Source: Euprymna scolopes
Lineage: Eukaryota > Mollusca > Cephalopoda > Sepiida > Sepiolidae
NCBI GenBank assembly: GCA_024364805.1
Contig: CM044501.1
Coordinates: forward strand, 49,682,378-49,705,097
DNA: 22,720 nt
Direction: 5' to 3'
How positions within the stretch are numbered: position 1 is the stretch's first letter; each line of letters begins with the position of its first letter. Positions 10,878 through 20,108 of this stretch are shown one piece after another. Made by a program: the position numbers and the translations under genes. The notes under the pieces were generated by a model. The model searched no databases, had not been told where the DNA came from, and saw nothing but the letters and a program-made list of their open reading frames with translations.

Positions 10878-11134
10878 TCAGGTTGTTATCTGACACGCGT
10901 TTAACTCACGGGGGTTGCTCCCTTTGGGGAGCTGTTTTCCTTACATTAAAACTTAATTTTCTGTTTAACTCTATCCTTGTAGATAAAGTAAATGAGAACT
11001 CAGGTTATTAATTAGTAAAAACAATCGATTTATAATAACGTATCCTTATTATTATTTTACTATAGACAAAATGGTTACGAAACACTTCATAAATGCTTCA
11101 CTAAATAATTTGTTATCATTCTCTTTGATTGTTC
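10878..11134. other. AT-rich DNA after the 5S-like relic, no gene seen
   Basis: It includes a more GC-rich patch at 10893-10940 with a small inverted repeat around CCCTTTGGGG. This could be the body of a 5S-derived SINE, but I cannot assign it. Confidence 0.35.
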
Positions 11135-11229
11135 ATTGTTAAGAAACAGCGTTAAATATGTAAGTGTACGCTAAGAGTTTTCTTCTGATATGTTTCAGAA
11201 GAATTCTTAACAAACGCTGTAAGAACAAT
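11135..11229. repeat. 95-bp imperfect long hairpin
   Basis: ATTGTT, ACAGCGTT and TTCTTCTGA on the left pair in order with TCAGAAGAA, AACGCTGT and AACAAT on the right, around a short TATGTT loop, with one bulge of about 17 nt on the left arm. The arms are too ordered for chance. It may be a short MITE or a transcribed hairpin. There is no clear target-site duplication. Confidence 0.6.
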
Positions 11230-11242
11230 AGAGCTAATTTGA

Positions 11243-11283
11243 GCGTGCTTAGAGAGACAATGCTCACCAGCATTGTGGCACGC
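11243..11283. repeat. 41-bp hairpin next to the 95-bp hairpin
   Basis: An inner stem ACAATGCT/AGCATTGT with a CACC loop is enclosed by an outer GCGTGC/GCACGC stem, with an 8-nt one-sided bulge. It starts 14 bp after the preceding hairpin ends. Confidence 0.6.
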
Positions 11284-11762
11284 ATAAGAAAATTATCACT
11301 CGCAATTTAACCTCTCAAGTTATGCATTAGAAACTTAATCAGCGAAATTAAATACTATTCTTAAGTCCGACATCTATCGTTCACCTAAATAAGTAATGAG
11401 AAAAAAAAATATATGATATACTAAAATAATTTATAAAAAAGCTTTCGCAATTGAGGAATAAACCAAAAGATTTAAAAAAAAAACAAAAAAAAAACGAATA
11501 ACAAGGCGAGTTAAGTCTCCAGCATTCTCGCGTCGATCATGTAACGATCACGTCATATATACATGCGAATATGTATGCATGTGTGCTATATGTTTCTATA
11601 ACATTTTGTTGCTTCGTGACCACTTTGCTTATTTTAAGCATCATAGGAGAGTGATGCTCGCATCCGTATAATGGTCTCACGATTTTCACCGTTGGTGTTT
11701 ATGAGACATACATATGAGTAGATGATTCCTGTCGAAATGACGAATCGATACAAATAAATATA

Positions 11763-11765
<3 letters not shown>
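11284..11765. other. AT-rich DNA, no gene seen
   Basis: Contains A-rich runs at 11400-11500 and a small hairpin AGCATCA/TGATGCT near 11637-11658. Nothing else can be supported. Confidence 0.5.

Positions 11766-11799
<34 letters not shown>
11766..11799. repeat. (TA)n microsatellite
   Basis: Alternating TA of about 34 bp. Confidence 0.92.
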
Positions 11800-11802
<3 letters not shown>

Positions 11803-12366
11803 GAAATATAGACGTCTAAATTCCAATGGATATTAATATTAACACATAAGAAGGCCGATGAAGGCCTAAAGCTGGATTAGATCGCAGCTGAAAAATGTAT
11901 GCATGTGTGAAGCCAATAATGTTTGTATAAATCAAATAATTTATAAGTACAACTCTACCTGTTATTTAGCACTATTGTATAAACACGAGTTTCATTTGAT
12001 TAACATATGTGAAAGAACAATGAAATCACTATATACAACAATTAGTATATGTATACACCTATAATATTATAAGGTGTTATAATAGATTGAGTATCTTTTT
12101 AGATTTAACTTCAGCAATGCTCAAAATCTTAGTAGTAAAGTCACAGACAATGCCGGGTACCCATGCTAGTACTAAAATTAAAAAAAAATATTTATTGATT
12201 TTAAACTAACAGTAAAAGTAAAATCCCCATAAGCTTATTTTTACATTTGCGAAACTATATGCCTATATATTACATGGGTTGCTATGGTAATCCCCCTCCC
12301 TAAAAGAAACACTATATCAAAATATTTACAGATTTTAAAAGAATCAGAATCAGATAATTGTGTAAC

Positions 12367-12415
12367 TTAACACATGTAGACCCAACACGTGTTAACATGT
12401 AGACCCAACACGTTG
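12367..12415. repeat. Tandem duplication of about 24 bp
   Basis: Two adjacent copies share the 17-bp core ATGTAGACCCAACACGT; the left copy has two additional bases (CA) before it. It is probably a replication-slippage duplication. Confidence 0.85.
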
Positions 12416-12706
12416 TAAGGAACATAGAAAGGAAGAGGAAACAAAGTCAACTCGCTGCCTTTATTCCTCCTGAACGTTACCATAAACTGTGCACACGTTA
12501 TTCTTTTCATAATCTTTTTTTCCTTGCCATGACGTCATCTATACCGCTCGGTCTTTTGCATACAACTGTCATACGCCCATCCACCCTTTTTTTACAATTG
12601 TACCGGCATCGGGAATTTAGAACATAATCGGTAATTGTATTAGAATCGGAAAAAATAATGGAATCATTCCATCAGTAATCATCATATTTATTGTATTTAT
12701 TTGCTT

Positions 12707-12790
12707 CCCCACCAAAGCAAATTAGGCACAAGGCCGTTTTTAATGTGGGGTAAAAACCAGCTCCCCTAAAAGTAGGCAAAAAGGGGGTAC
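12707..12790 (+). repeat. Possible SINE fragment (AGGCACAAGGCC motif)
   Basis: The stretch TTAGGCACAAGGCC followed by a T/A-rich spacer and GTGGGG resembles the AGGCACAAGGCC...TTTGGGG portion of abundant cephalopod SINEs as I remember them. Neither a tRNA-like head nor a tail is visible. A CCCCAC/GTGGGG stem (12707-12712 with 12745-12750) encloses it. The call rests on memory of one motif. Confidence 0.3.
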
Positions 12791-12975
12791 TCGTTACCAA
12801 CATTAAATGGTAAGAAGTGTAGCAACAACTTTTGTTCTACTCAATATTTTCTGTTAACAAATAAATTGTCATTATCCACACCATTTCTCTTCATAATTTA
12901 ATTTGAACCATATTAAATGATTTTGCCTTATTGTATTTCGTAAGTAATGCGAGGTAACATAAATGTTTGGATTAT

Positions 12976-13730
12976 AGTCAGCTTACGTATTCATAACTTC
13001 CTGCGTAGCTCCTACCGCAAGCGGCGACAAGGCAAATCAGATTTTTCACTTTTATTGTTCTTCAGTATTTCTGTTGTGCAGCGATTTATTGAAATAAAAT
13101 AGAAGAAAAGGGCATTATTGAAAAAGTATACAATAAAAAATAACAAAATTATACAGATAAGAATAACAATTAGTCTTTATTTGCACTTGTAATAACAAAA
13201 TTCAAAAATGAAAGTTTTTATTTTATTTGAAATTTTATAATAAATATGTTTGTGAAATGATAAAAATAAAAAAGTTTTAATTTTAAATATGATAGTTTTC
13301 TACTTGAATTTATATAATAAATATGTGTTTATGAAAGTATACAAATAAAATTATTGAAATGAAAAACAAAGAAAATTATGCAAATAATAATTACAAAATT
13401 TCAAACATTATGAAAAAACGTATCCAATACAAAATATTTCCAAATAGTTTTTAAATATTTAAAAACATTTTTTTAATAATTATTTTTTTAAACATAACAG
13501 CGAAAAAAGTGTTTTCAATAATTCTTTAAAAACATCAACCTAATTTCAATAATTTGTAATTTAAATAAAACCGAAAAAGAACGATGGGAAAGACGTAATA
13601 AATAAGAGTACATGTACAGTAATAAACGGGATATATAGATGTGAGAGAACAAAGCGAACTATTACTGATTTGCCTTGTCATTGCTTCTGGTAGCAACCAC
13701 GCCGAAAGTTAGAAAGTACATTACTCGACG
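12976..13730. mobile_element. Non-autonomous element with about 65-bp terminal inverted repeats
   Basis: The left end 12976-13040 and the reverse complement of 13665-13730 align along their length. The inner 15 bp, GACAAGGCAAATCAG, are identical, and the next 23 bp agree at about 15 positions (GCGT.G.T..CTACC..AAGC). Similarity continues more weakly outward. The roughly 620-bp interior is extremely A/T-rich with no coding frame, so the element could not encode its own transposase. I could not fix the exact ends or a target-site duplication, so the superfamily is unassigned. Divergence between the arms suggests an old insertion. Confidence 0.7.
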
Positions 13731-13894
13731 TTGTCAGGGAGCAATATAATTGTCTTCATTCCCTTTACTGTACTATATTTGATCAGCAAAGTGGATAACC
13801 GAATATTTTTGTCTAGGATTGTCTATAAATTATAATATAACAATTTTATTTCTTTTGACTATTTTAATTATCAACATATTTTCTCTTCATAATA

Positions 13895-14251
13895 GTGCAA
13901 AAGACGTTGGAGGAACAAAATTACCCGGGATCAAGAATGGCATTCTTTTTTTATTCGGTGTTGGCCAGAAGAAATAAATATGGAATTAAAATATTATATT
14001 TAAAAGGGAAAGGTCCAGTATATGGATTACATTATTGCTTCGTTTGGCACATTAAAACAAGAGAGAGGAATGGATCGATAGGTGCGTATAAAAAATTTAA
14101 GGAGGGCCGAAATAGTTTAAGAATACTCGATCATGAGAATATGCAGGATGGAGCAAGATTTCCCAAACGAATTCTTCTAGGAGATAATCAGTCAGTAGTT
14201 TTGTTTGAGAACAAGCATTATGGTAATAGAAGATCACTGCATTTCTGTTGA
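13895..14251 (+). CDS. Unrecognised 118-codon open frame (doubtful)
   Basis: This is the longest non-repetitive open frame in the window. It starts at ATG 13895, is followed by TGA at 14249, and is less AT-rich than its surroundings. The product is basic with a hydrophobic N-terminal stretch (Ala-Phe-Phe-Phe-Tyr-Ser-Val-Leu near residues 16-23) and no family I can name. Near the C terminus, DNQSVVLFENKHYG is faintly like more than one unrelated family, which is not enough for a call. By my estimate about one frame this long is expected by chance in this window. No clear splice sites, promoter or polyadenylation context was identified. It ends about 125 bp before the LINE tail at 14375, so it could be decayed upstream sequence of that element, but I could not show this. 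Confidence 0.15.
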   Translation: MQKTLEEQNYPGSRMAFFFYSVLARRNKYGIKILYLKGKGPVYGLHYCFVWHIKTRERNGSIGAYKKFKEGRNSLRILDHENMQDGARFPKRILLGDNQSVVLFENKHYGNRRSLHFC

Positions 14252-14374
14252 CTAAAGAATGTGGTTGTCCGGTTAACACGGGTAAAAATATTGCAGAAAA
14301 ATATGAATAATGCTTTTAATAATCTGTAAGTAAAAGTTAGAAATTAATCATGGTGATAACAAAAAGAACAATCG

Positions 14375-14700
14375 GAAATAAGCCATAACCTTTCACTATG
14401 ACTATCCAATTCTTACAGCTACGTACCTAGAGAACGGAGCCATAAAACCTGACATAGTGATATGGGGCAAGAAGGATAAAGCAGAAAACTTTAGTAGAAG
14501 TTAATGTCCTCAATGACGATGTGTAATAGCATGGTCTTATGTATGAAAAAAAAACACTGGAATCTTAGGAAAATCTCTATCATTCCAGCTATTATAGGTG
14601 CAACCAGACCCATGAAAAAGAATTTGAAAAAACTACCTGACAAATATACCTGGTGTCAGTATAATAGAGGTTAATAAGGTATTTATTTTTTTCACATTTT
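14375..14700 (+). pseudogene. LINE relic: C-terminal nuclease-like tail of a second LINE type
   Basis: Plus-strand frames give, in order, YDYPILT, then KPDIVIWGKKDKA, then KTLVEVNVLNDD in a shifted frame, then SIIPAIIGATRPMKKN, then NYLTNIPGVSIIEVNKV after another shift. This is the characteristic ending of a group of invertebrate non-LTR reverse transcriptases: a Pro-Asp-Ile-Val segment, an Ile/Val-Glu-Val strand, then Val-Ile-Pro-Val-Val-Ile-Gly-Ala. The Pro-Asp...Glu-x-x arrangement recalls a PD-(D/E)XK nuclease fold, which is inference. At least two frameshifts and several stops are present, and the RT domain is not seen upstream. It differs from the LINE family at 9550-10390, 15435-15875 and 17415-17735 and lies on the opposite strand. 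Confidence 0.7.
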
Positions 14701-14761
14701 GGTGTATCTCAAATGGATAAAAATGTTCTAGGTAAATATAACTATTTACATTCATTCACAC

Positions 14762-14763
<2 letters not shown>

Positions 14764-14816
<53 letters not shown>
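14764..14816. repeat. Compound (CT)n(CA)n microsatellite
   Basis: A pure CT run of about 38 bp switches directly into a CA run of about 15 bp. Confidence 0.95.
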
Positions 14817-14881
14817 AGATATGAATTTGGGGGTTGCTTTCATAATGTTTTAAATTTATTTGGTCTTCAAACTTTTCCCTA

Positions 14882-15020
<139 letters not shown>

Positions 15021-15434
15021 ATTTTTGGAGGGTAGACTTAATTGTTTGTTTTACTTTATTTTTATGTTGTGTTTTTGTGTATTCTCTTAATAAAAAAGTG
15101 ATGAAAGATATTACGAAAGCAGAAAGCATAATTTTATTCGAATATATTTTGATAGTAATTTTTGTTATTTACTTGTAAAAATATATTTAGGTAGGAATTT
15201 TATTTTACATTAGATCGCATTGAAAGCAGGTAAATATATAATATAAAAAAGACGAAAATTTTGATGTTAACGGTGCTGATATATTTAACGTTTTTATGAG
15301 AAATAGAAATTGGCCGAATAATCATTTTGAACACATTTATCTTCGAATATTTCAAATAAAGATGATTTTCAAACAACTTCTTTTGTTTATTGCTGCACAC
15401 TTTCGTATTCTGTTCAGTATAACGATTGAATAGC
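15021..15434. other. AT-rich DNA, no gene seen
   Basis: A minus-strand 90-codon frame (15200-15472) straddles the 3' end of the neighbouring LINE relic and is not a gene. Confidence 0.5.
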
Positions 15435-15875
15435 CTTTTTTTTACATGGGGGTCACCACTTATCAATGCCACTCAGGGATAAGGGTTATTGCGTGTACAG
15501 TAATCAATGAGATAGTATTGGAGTAATAATTAGTATTGGGGGTTTTGATAGAGTGTCTTACTTAAGGGGGCAGTTTGTCAGGAGTTTGTTTATGTTGGAC
15601 TTGAAGACGTCCAAGTTGTAGTCAGGTGGGAAACAGGCAAGCGGCAGAGAGTTCCACTGGCGTGCAGTTCTAAGAAAGAAGCTTTTCTCATGGTATCTAC
15701 GTTTGGATTTAGGCACAGATAAAGAGTGGGGAAAATTATTGACAATAGTTTCAGCCAGACGGATGTTTCTCGTGAAAGATTGGCGAGGGGGGACGAGGGA
15801 TTGGAGCTCAGACAAGCACCTGACATGGAAATAACGATAAAACAAAGACAGGCTCGTTTCCGCGTTGTTGACATG
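15435..15875 (-). pseudogene. LINE relic: C terminus, 3' UTR and poly(A)-like tail
   Basis: On the minus strand an open stretch (15845 to 15558) encodes the last part of a LINE ORF2. It contains [14 protein letters not shown], then VPP...TRNIRLAE, then [19 protein letters not shown] and [13 protein letters not shown], ending Cys-Pro-Leu-Lys-stop. The Phe-Phe-x-Arg-Thr-Ala-Arg-x-Trp-Asn-Ser-Leu-Pro block is the hallmark ending of CR1/Jockey-like invertebrate LINEs. A 3' UTR of about 115 bp follows, ending at an A run (T run 15435-15443 on the plus strand), so the 3' end is probably original. The element is severely 5'-truncated near 15875, as usual for LINE copies. This open frame is one of the least decayed in the window, suggesting it is younger than the other relics. 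Confidence 0.85.
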
Positions 15876-16323
15876 TCATTTATTTGTTTGCAACTTCACT
15901 GAGTGCAGTACAGCAGAAATGTTTCTTTCTGTCCGAGCACTAACACTCAGATCAAAACAAATATCCCTCAACAAATCCGTATACAGATTTTGCACAGCAC
16001 AACACATGTTTATCTTTTTAAGTAATAGAAATGTCTAATTTTCATTATACATTAATCACACATTCTCTGAAAATGCGTGTACATTTTGTAATTTATTTCA
16101 TGCACAAAATCGACTTGGATACATTGATAACAAAATGAATGTGCAGATTAACAGTTTTTTTAGGTGCTTAGTTCATTTAATATCTCGAATTAGTATATGC
16201 AATGCGTCCAATAATAAACGTTATAAACTTATTTATCCATATTTACTAAATAATTAAAAGTATACAAATGAAACCAAAATAAACAGATAAATATATCATT
16301 CTCATTTCCTCATATAAGGAGAG
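15876..16323. other. AT-rich DNA between two transposon relics, no gene seen
   Basis: Nothing recognisable on either strand. Confidence 0.5.
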
Positions 16324-17050
16324 TTATACCATATGAACCCCGGCGGCATCAATAACTTGCTGTAAAGCCTCCATATAAATTAAAAAAATGATTGCTTGAG
16401 TGATTTGGACTCATTTCTGCATCACATTTTTATAAAAGCATCAAAGCGTGTGATGAAAAGTTGAAACAGTGTTCTGTGGCATAAATGAAATACTGAAACC
16501 AGAAGATTTATGTCTGGCGATTATTGACATCATTTTTTTCTTGAAAATGAACTCAAAGACATGTTTAGTTAATCATTCTTAATGTTTTTTTTGTTACATA
16601 TGAAGGATCTGGGTCATATTGTAATGAGTAACAAGGTTTGCAGAAGTTCATTTGGACGATGACAACACTGGTTACTCAATACTGTTCGTATACTTAATCT
16701 GATGGTATATTTCCACACCTTCATCAACCAAACAATCATAGAACTCGTTCAGTTTCGGTTAGGACAGCTCAGACGATCACTGATGCTACACTTTCAACGG
16801 ACGTTACAACTCGCAACCCAATGTCAGTTGCACAAGACTGAATTTAATTATTTAAATGTTTCCATGCTGCTGGGCGTCAAATTTCGTTTCATCACTTAAA
16901 ACAAGGTTAGACAATGTGCCAGCTTGAGAATAGCGGACATCTTTGCAATGGATACTTTCGCATATTTTAGTAGCTTTCTGAGAGATATTCTTGGGTTACA
17001 ACTCAAATTCTCTTTGGTCCATTTAATCACATTTTATGTCCAGCCAGTAT
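16324..17050 (-). pseudogene. Degenerate IS630/Tc1-type transposase
   Basis: Reading the minus strand from 17050 to 16324, in several frames, gives the order expected of an IS630/Tc1/mariner-superfamily transposase. A helix-turn-helix segment reads NPRISLRKLLKYAKVS. Next, LSDETKFDAQQHGNI is the first catalytic Asp block, Ser-Asp-Glu. Then VDEGVEIYHQ matches the strand after the Val-Phe-Val-x-x-Gly-Val-Lys-Ile pattern. QYDPDPSYVTKKTLRMIN matches the second Asp block (family Gln-Gln-Asp-Ser-Ala-Pro-Ser-His-x-x-Lys-Lys-Thr). The ending MEALQQVIDAAGVHMV is followed by TAA at 16326-16324. Roughly 60 residues between the HTH and the first Asp block appear deleted, and the third acidic residue region is unreadable. 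No terminal inverted repeats were found. Numerous stops and shifts indicate an old relic. Confidence 0.65.
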
Positions 17051-17414
17051 AATTATTACCTTATACTGGTTTATTAGTAAGCTCTACCGTTTTTATTCGT
17101 ATGAGCATTGTTAAACCAACATTCCCGCCCCCACCAAAAATAAAAAAAAACAAACAAATTGCATTTGTCATGTTTACCCCCCTCCACTTCATTCTCCAAA
17201 CTTGAAAAATGCTAGAAGTGATATGTTTCGTTGAACTGTTTGTGGATAAAAAGTGAATGTTGATTTTACGGTAAATTTATATAGAAAAGTGATCCCCCAT
17301 GCTAAAATCTTTTTTTTTTCAATATTTTATTCTTTCATATTATATATACGGGTGTTTAAACGTATTATGCCAAAAAACTAGATCTTAATTTTTGTTGTGA
17401 TTAAACGATTAAAG
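17051..17414. other. AT-rich DNA, no gene seen
   Basis: Contains a C-rich patch and A-run near 17120-17185 and a T run near 17310. It could include decayed transposon ends but no inverted repeat was found. Confidence 0.45.
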
Positions 17415-17735
17415 TCGTGCAGTTCTAAGAAAGAAGTTTTGATCATGGTATTTAGGCTCATATAAAGAGTGGGGAAAGTTATTGATAATGGTTTAAGTTA
17501 GACGAGTGTTTTTAGTAAAAGTCAGAATACGGGGGACCATAGCTTGTAGTTCAGATGAGCACTTGCCATGAAAATAACGAGAAAGCACAGATAGGCTTGA
17601 CACGTCTCTTCTGTGGGAAAGAGGTTGCAGGGAAGAGAAAGGGGCATTTCCACTAGGCTACGAAGTCTAATTTGAACTCTGAATGATAAACTGCATCTAG
17701 CAGCTCCTGTCCAGATGAATAGATTCAGTTTAAGC
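17415..17735 (-). pseudogene. Second LINE C-terminal relic, same family as 15435-15875
   Basis: The minus strand encodes HRRDVSSLSVLSRYFHGKC, SSELQAMVPR, FTKNTRLT-stop-TIINNFPHSL and FFLRTAR, residue for residue the counterpart of the first copy, extended upstream by Ser-Leu-Gln-Pro-Leu-Ser-His-Arg-Arg. It breaks off just after Arg-Thr-Ala-Arg at 17415, so the 3' end, UTR and tail are missing. The overlap of roughly 230 bp with the first copy shows these are two separate copies, not two halves of one insertion. It has more stops than the first copy. Confidence 0.82.
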
Positions 17736-17738
17736 TGC

Positions 17739-17831
17739 GGTTACCTGTCGCAGTATACCGTTTCTTACATAAGAAACGGTATACTGCTTATAGGTAACCT
17801 GCGGTTACTTATAAGCAGTATACCGTTTCTT
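17739..17831. repeat. Three-armed palindrome of two overlapping hairpins
   Basis: One ~29-bp segment occurs three times in alternating orientation. The first hairpin, 17750-17787, has perfect 18-bp arms around a 2-base CA centre. The second, 17771-17831, has 29-bp arms with one mismatch around TGC. The central arm is shared, so it can pair with either neighbour. The segment includes GCAGTATACCGTTTCTT. It lies immediately beside the LINE relic's 5' side. Confidence 0.92.
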
Positions 17832-18531
17832 GTATAGGCTGCTATTCATGAGTCTATGTTGTGCAAACTTAAATAGCCAAAAATGCTATTAGCACGCTGC
17901 CCGGCTAAAATACGCTAAAATACGCTAAATATTCATGCAGATTTATTATGTATTATAAAAGAGACAATGTATCCAATGTATAGTAGTGATTTCAAAAGTA
18001 AAAAATATATATAAGAATTAAATTCGTTCAGCTCGTATGGAAACCAAACCATAATGCTTTCCAACGTTATTCATTACAATCTTAGCTATATTCATATGCA
18101 GATCAAAACACTAAAATAGCGTTGTTAAACGTATAAATGTATATTTGCACAGAAGCTTAGCTAACGTCGAACTTTGCCTTCCCCGTTTCTTTTGTTTCAA
18201 TTTTCATCTTATTAACAGATAGTTTTCCGGCGAAAATAAAATTAATTCTGTTCACCAGGCCCAGATACTCTAGACATCAAGATTTAAGTATGTGGCCCTG
18301 AAATTCGAAGTAATTTTATAAAGATTCTTCCTAGATAGACATAGAGATTTGCTAAAGTGTATATCGAAATGCTATGCAATTATGCATAATGTATGAACAT
18401 ATGCGCATATAGAATTGTGTGTTAGAATGAAATAAAACGCTACTTTAATCAGAACACGGGGAAAAAACGAACAGTTCTTTTTGAATGGAATATGAAAATT
18501 ATTACTAACATAAATCGAATATTATTTTGCG
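17832..18531. other. AT-rich DNA, no gene seen
   Basis: A short direct repeat TAAAATACGC occurs twice in tandem near 17905-17928. No coding or RNA feature is recognised. Confidence 0.5.
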
Positions 18532-18813
18532 AAATGCGATACTATATGTACGAATATAAATGTGTAGAGGTGGTAACGTATGTGCGAACATAACTGTATG
18601 TAAGATAATAAACTATTTACAAACATACATATTTGTAAAAGGTGATAACGTACGTACAAACATATATTTTTATGATAGAGGATTACTTATGAACGATCAT
18701 AAGTATGTGTAAGAGGTGATCACGTACGTCTTAACATAATTTTATTTAAAGGAGATAAAGAAAATATAAACATACTAGATGTGAAAGGTAATAACCGTAT
18801 GTCGGAAAAACAC
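18532..18813. repeat. Diverged ~37-bp minisatellite, about eight copies
   Basis: Copies of 35-38 bp share the pattern GAGGTGATAACGTA, then a variable GTACG-like segment, AACATA and a TATGTGTAA-like end. Examples start near 18568, 18605, 18642, 18679 and 18714. Copies differ at many positions and in length, so the array is old. It has no open frame and no resemblance to the other arrays here. Confidence 0.75.
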
Positions 18814-19273
18814 GAAACCATCATTCTTATTATTAGAAAGTTGAAAAGGCTTTAACATAGATGAAAGTTCAAGTGGGATTCTTCTAATAAGCTATATCGA
18901 ATATAATATAACAAACTTATTCATGTGTTAAGCAATACAATATCTTATGAAAAATTATAAACTATAAATTTACTTATGGTGGGGTTAAAAGCAAGGAAAA
19001 ATAAGTTGATAATATATTCTTTAGAAAATAGAAATGCAGCGATCTGAAAATATGTACGAAATGCTTTCGAATAGAATGATTAGGAAAGTGAAAAATGAAT
19101 CAAGCGAATGTAACACTTTATTTCAGACACGCACAAGTTTACACATACAACTGAATACAGGAATAGTGGCAAAACCGTTCCATGAATGTAATAAATGGAT
19201 GTTTGCATTTGTATTTTTAGGCAGAGGCACATGACTGACAGAAGAAAATAAATGCATCAACTACCTATATACA
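18814..19273. other. AT-rich DNA, no gene seen
   Basis: A 66-codon plus-strand frame at 19034-19234 has no recognisable motif and is within chance length. Confidence 0.5.
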
Positions 19274-19408
<135 letters not shown>

Positions 19409-19613
19409 CATTCGTTTTGAAACATTTCTTTGGAAATATCTAAAGAAAATGATATTCACAACCAGTAAATTAAATAAATATAGCTATTATATAATTATTC
19501 ATGAATTTAAAATGTATTTAAATCACGTGGTTTCGAAACATTATTTATACAATATTGATACATTTTTATTTTCTATGAATGTATTTTTGATCAATCAAAA
19601 TAATGTCTGAGTA

Positions 19614-19810
19614 CAGTGGCGCCAGAAAGAAAGCTCGTACTTGTCAATTTTATTTAATTTCATTGAAATATGCTACTAGTGTTCACGACAATTAAAAAAA
19701 TAATTTCAACTCAAGAAGGCAAATAGAAACTCCACACAACGGTTATTTTAATGTAACTTTAGAACATAAATGCAACACACATACAACAGGAACACAATGA
19801 ACAAATTAAT
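19614..19810. repeat. Left long inverted repeat of the Tc1-like element
   Basis: The inner ~150 bp match the right repeat in reverse complement with scattered substitutions and a few indels. The outer ~45 bp have only weak similarity on the right. The long repeat is reminiscent of IR/DR-type Tc1 elements, though I did not identify the internal direct repeats. Confidence 0.8.
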
Positions 19811-19811
19811 A

Positions 19812-20006
19812 CAGGGTGACCAAAAAAAACGGGCCAAAACTCTAATTAGTGTTTTGTCCAAATGAAATGAAACTTTAGTCATAACTAGTTTATTATATTC
19901 AAAACATCACATCAAAACACTAGGGTCTTTAGCCTTTTTGTCTTCGCTCTACAGCATATGCTCTAGAATACTTTCTATGTTTTTTTTTGTTTTTTGGGTC
20001 ACCCTG
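19812..20006. mobile_element. 195-bp MITE nested in the Tc1-like element
   Basis: The ends are near-perfect inverted repeats. The left end is CAGGGTGACCAAAAAAAAC; the right end is the reverse complement of CAGGGTGACCCAAAAAAC. Both sides are flanked by TA (19810-19811 and 20007-20008), the target duplication of Tc1/mariner-type elements. The interior has no coding frame. The CAGGGTG terminus is common among mariner-type elements. Intact ends and target site suggest the insertion is younger than its host element. Confidence 0.88.
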
Positions 20007-20108
20007 TAGTTACTAGCATAGTTAATATTTAGTAGCATAGCCTGTCTACAATTTGATAAGCTGCACTCTTTAGGGCAATCCCTATAATTAGTCTGCGCCA
20101 ATACTCCT

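Larger units (their letters stand above)
11800..12975. other. Mostly featureless AT-rich DNA with two small repeats
   Basis: No gene is visible. A 23-bp near-palindrome lies at 12054-12076 (ACACCT with AGGTGT). A short tandem duplication at 12367-12415 and a possible SINE fragment at 12707-12790 are listed separately. Confidence 0.5.

Noticed and set aside
12530-12537. Perfect TGACGTCA (CRE-type) site
   Set aside because: A single 8-bp palindrome with no adjacent gene or promoter; chance occurrence is plausible.
14180-14251. Beta/gamma-crystallin-like or retroelement RNase H-like segment in the 118-codon frame
   Set aside because: About 15 residues resemble both unrelated families equally, with no supporting domain structure around them; too weak to name either.
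15590-15874. Second minus-strand frame overlapping the LINE tail (94 codons)
   Set aside because: It is a shadow frame of the LINE C-terminal coding sequence, which has the recognisable motifs in the other frame.
16702-16899. 65-codon plus-strand frame
   Set aside because: It lies antisense to the transposase relic, whose motif order explains the sequence.
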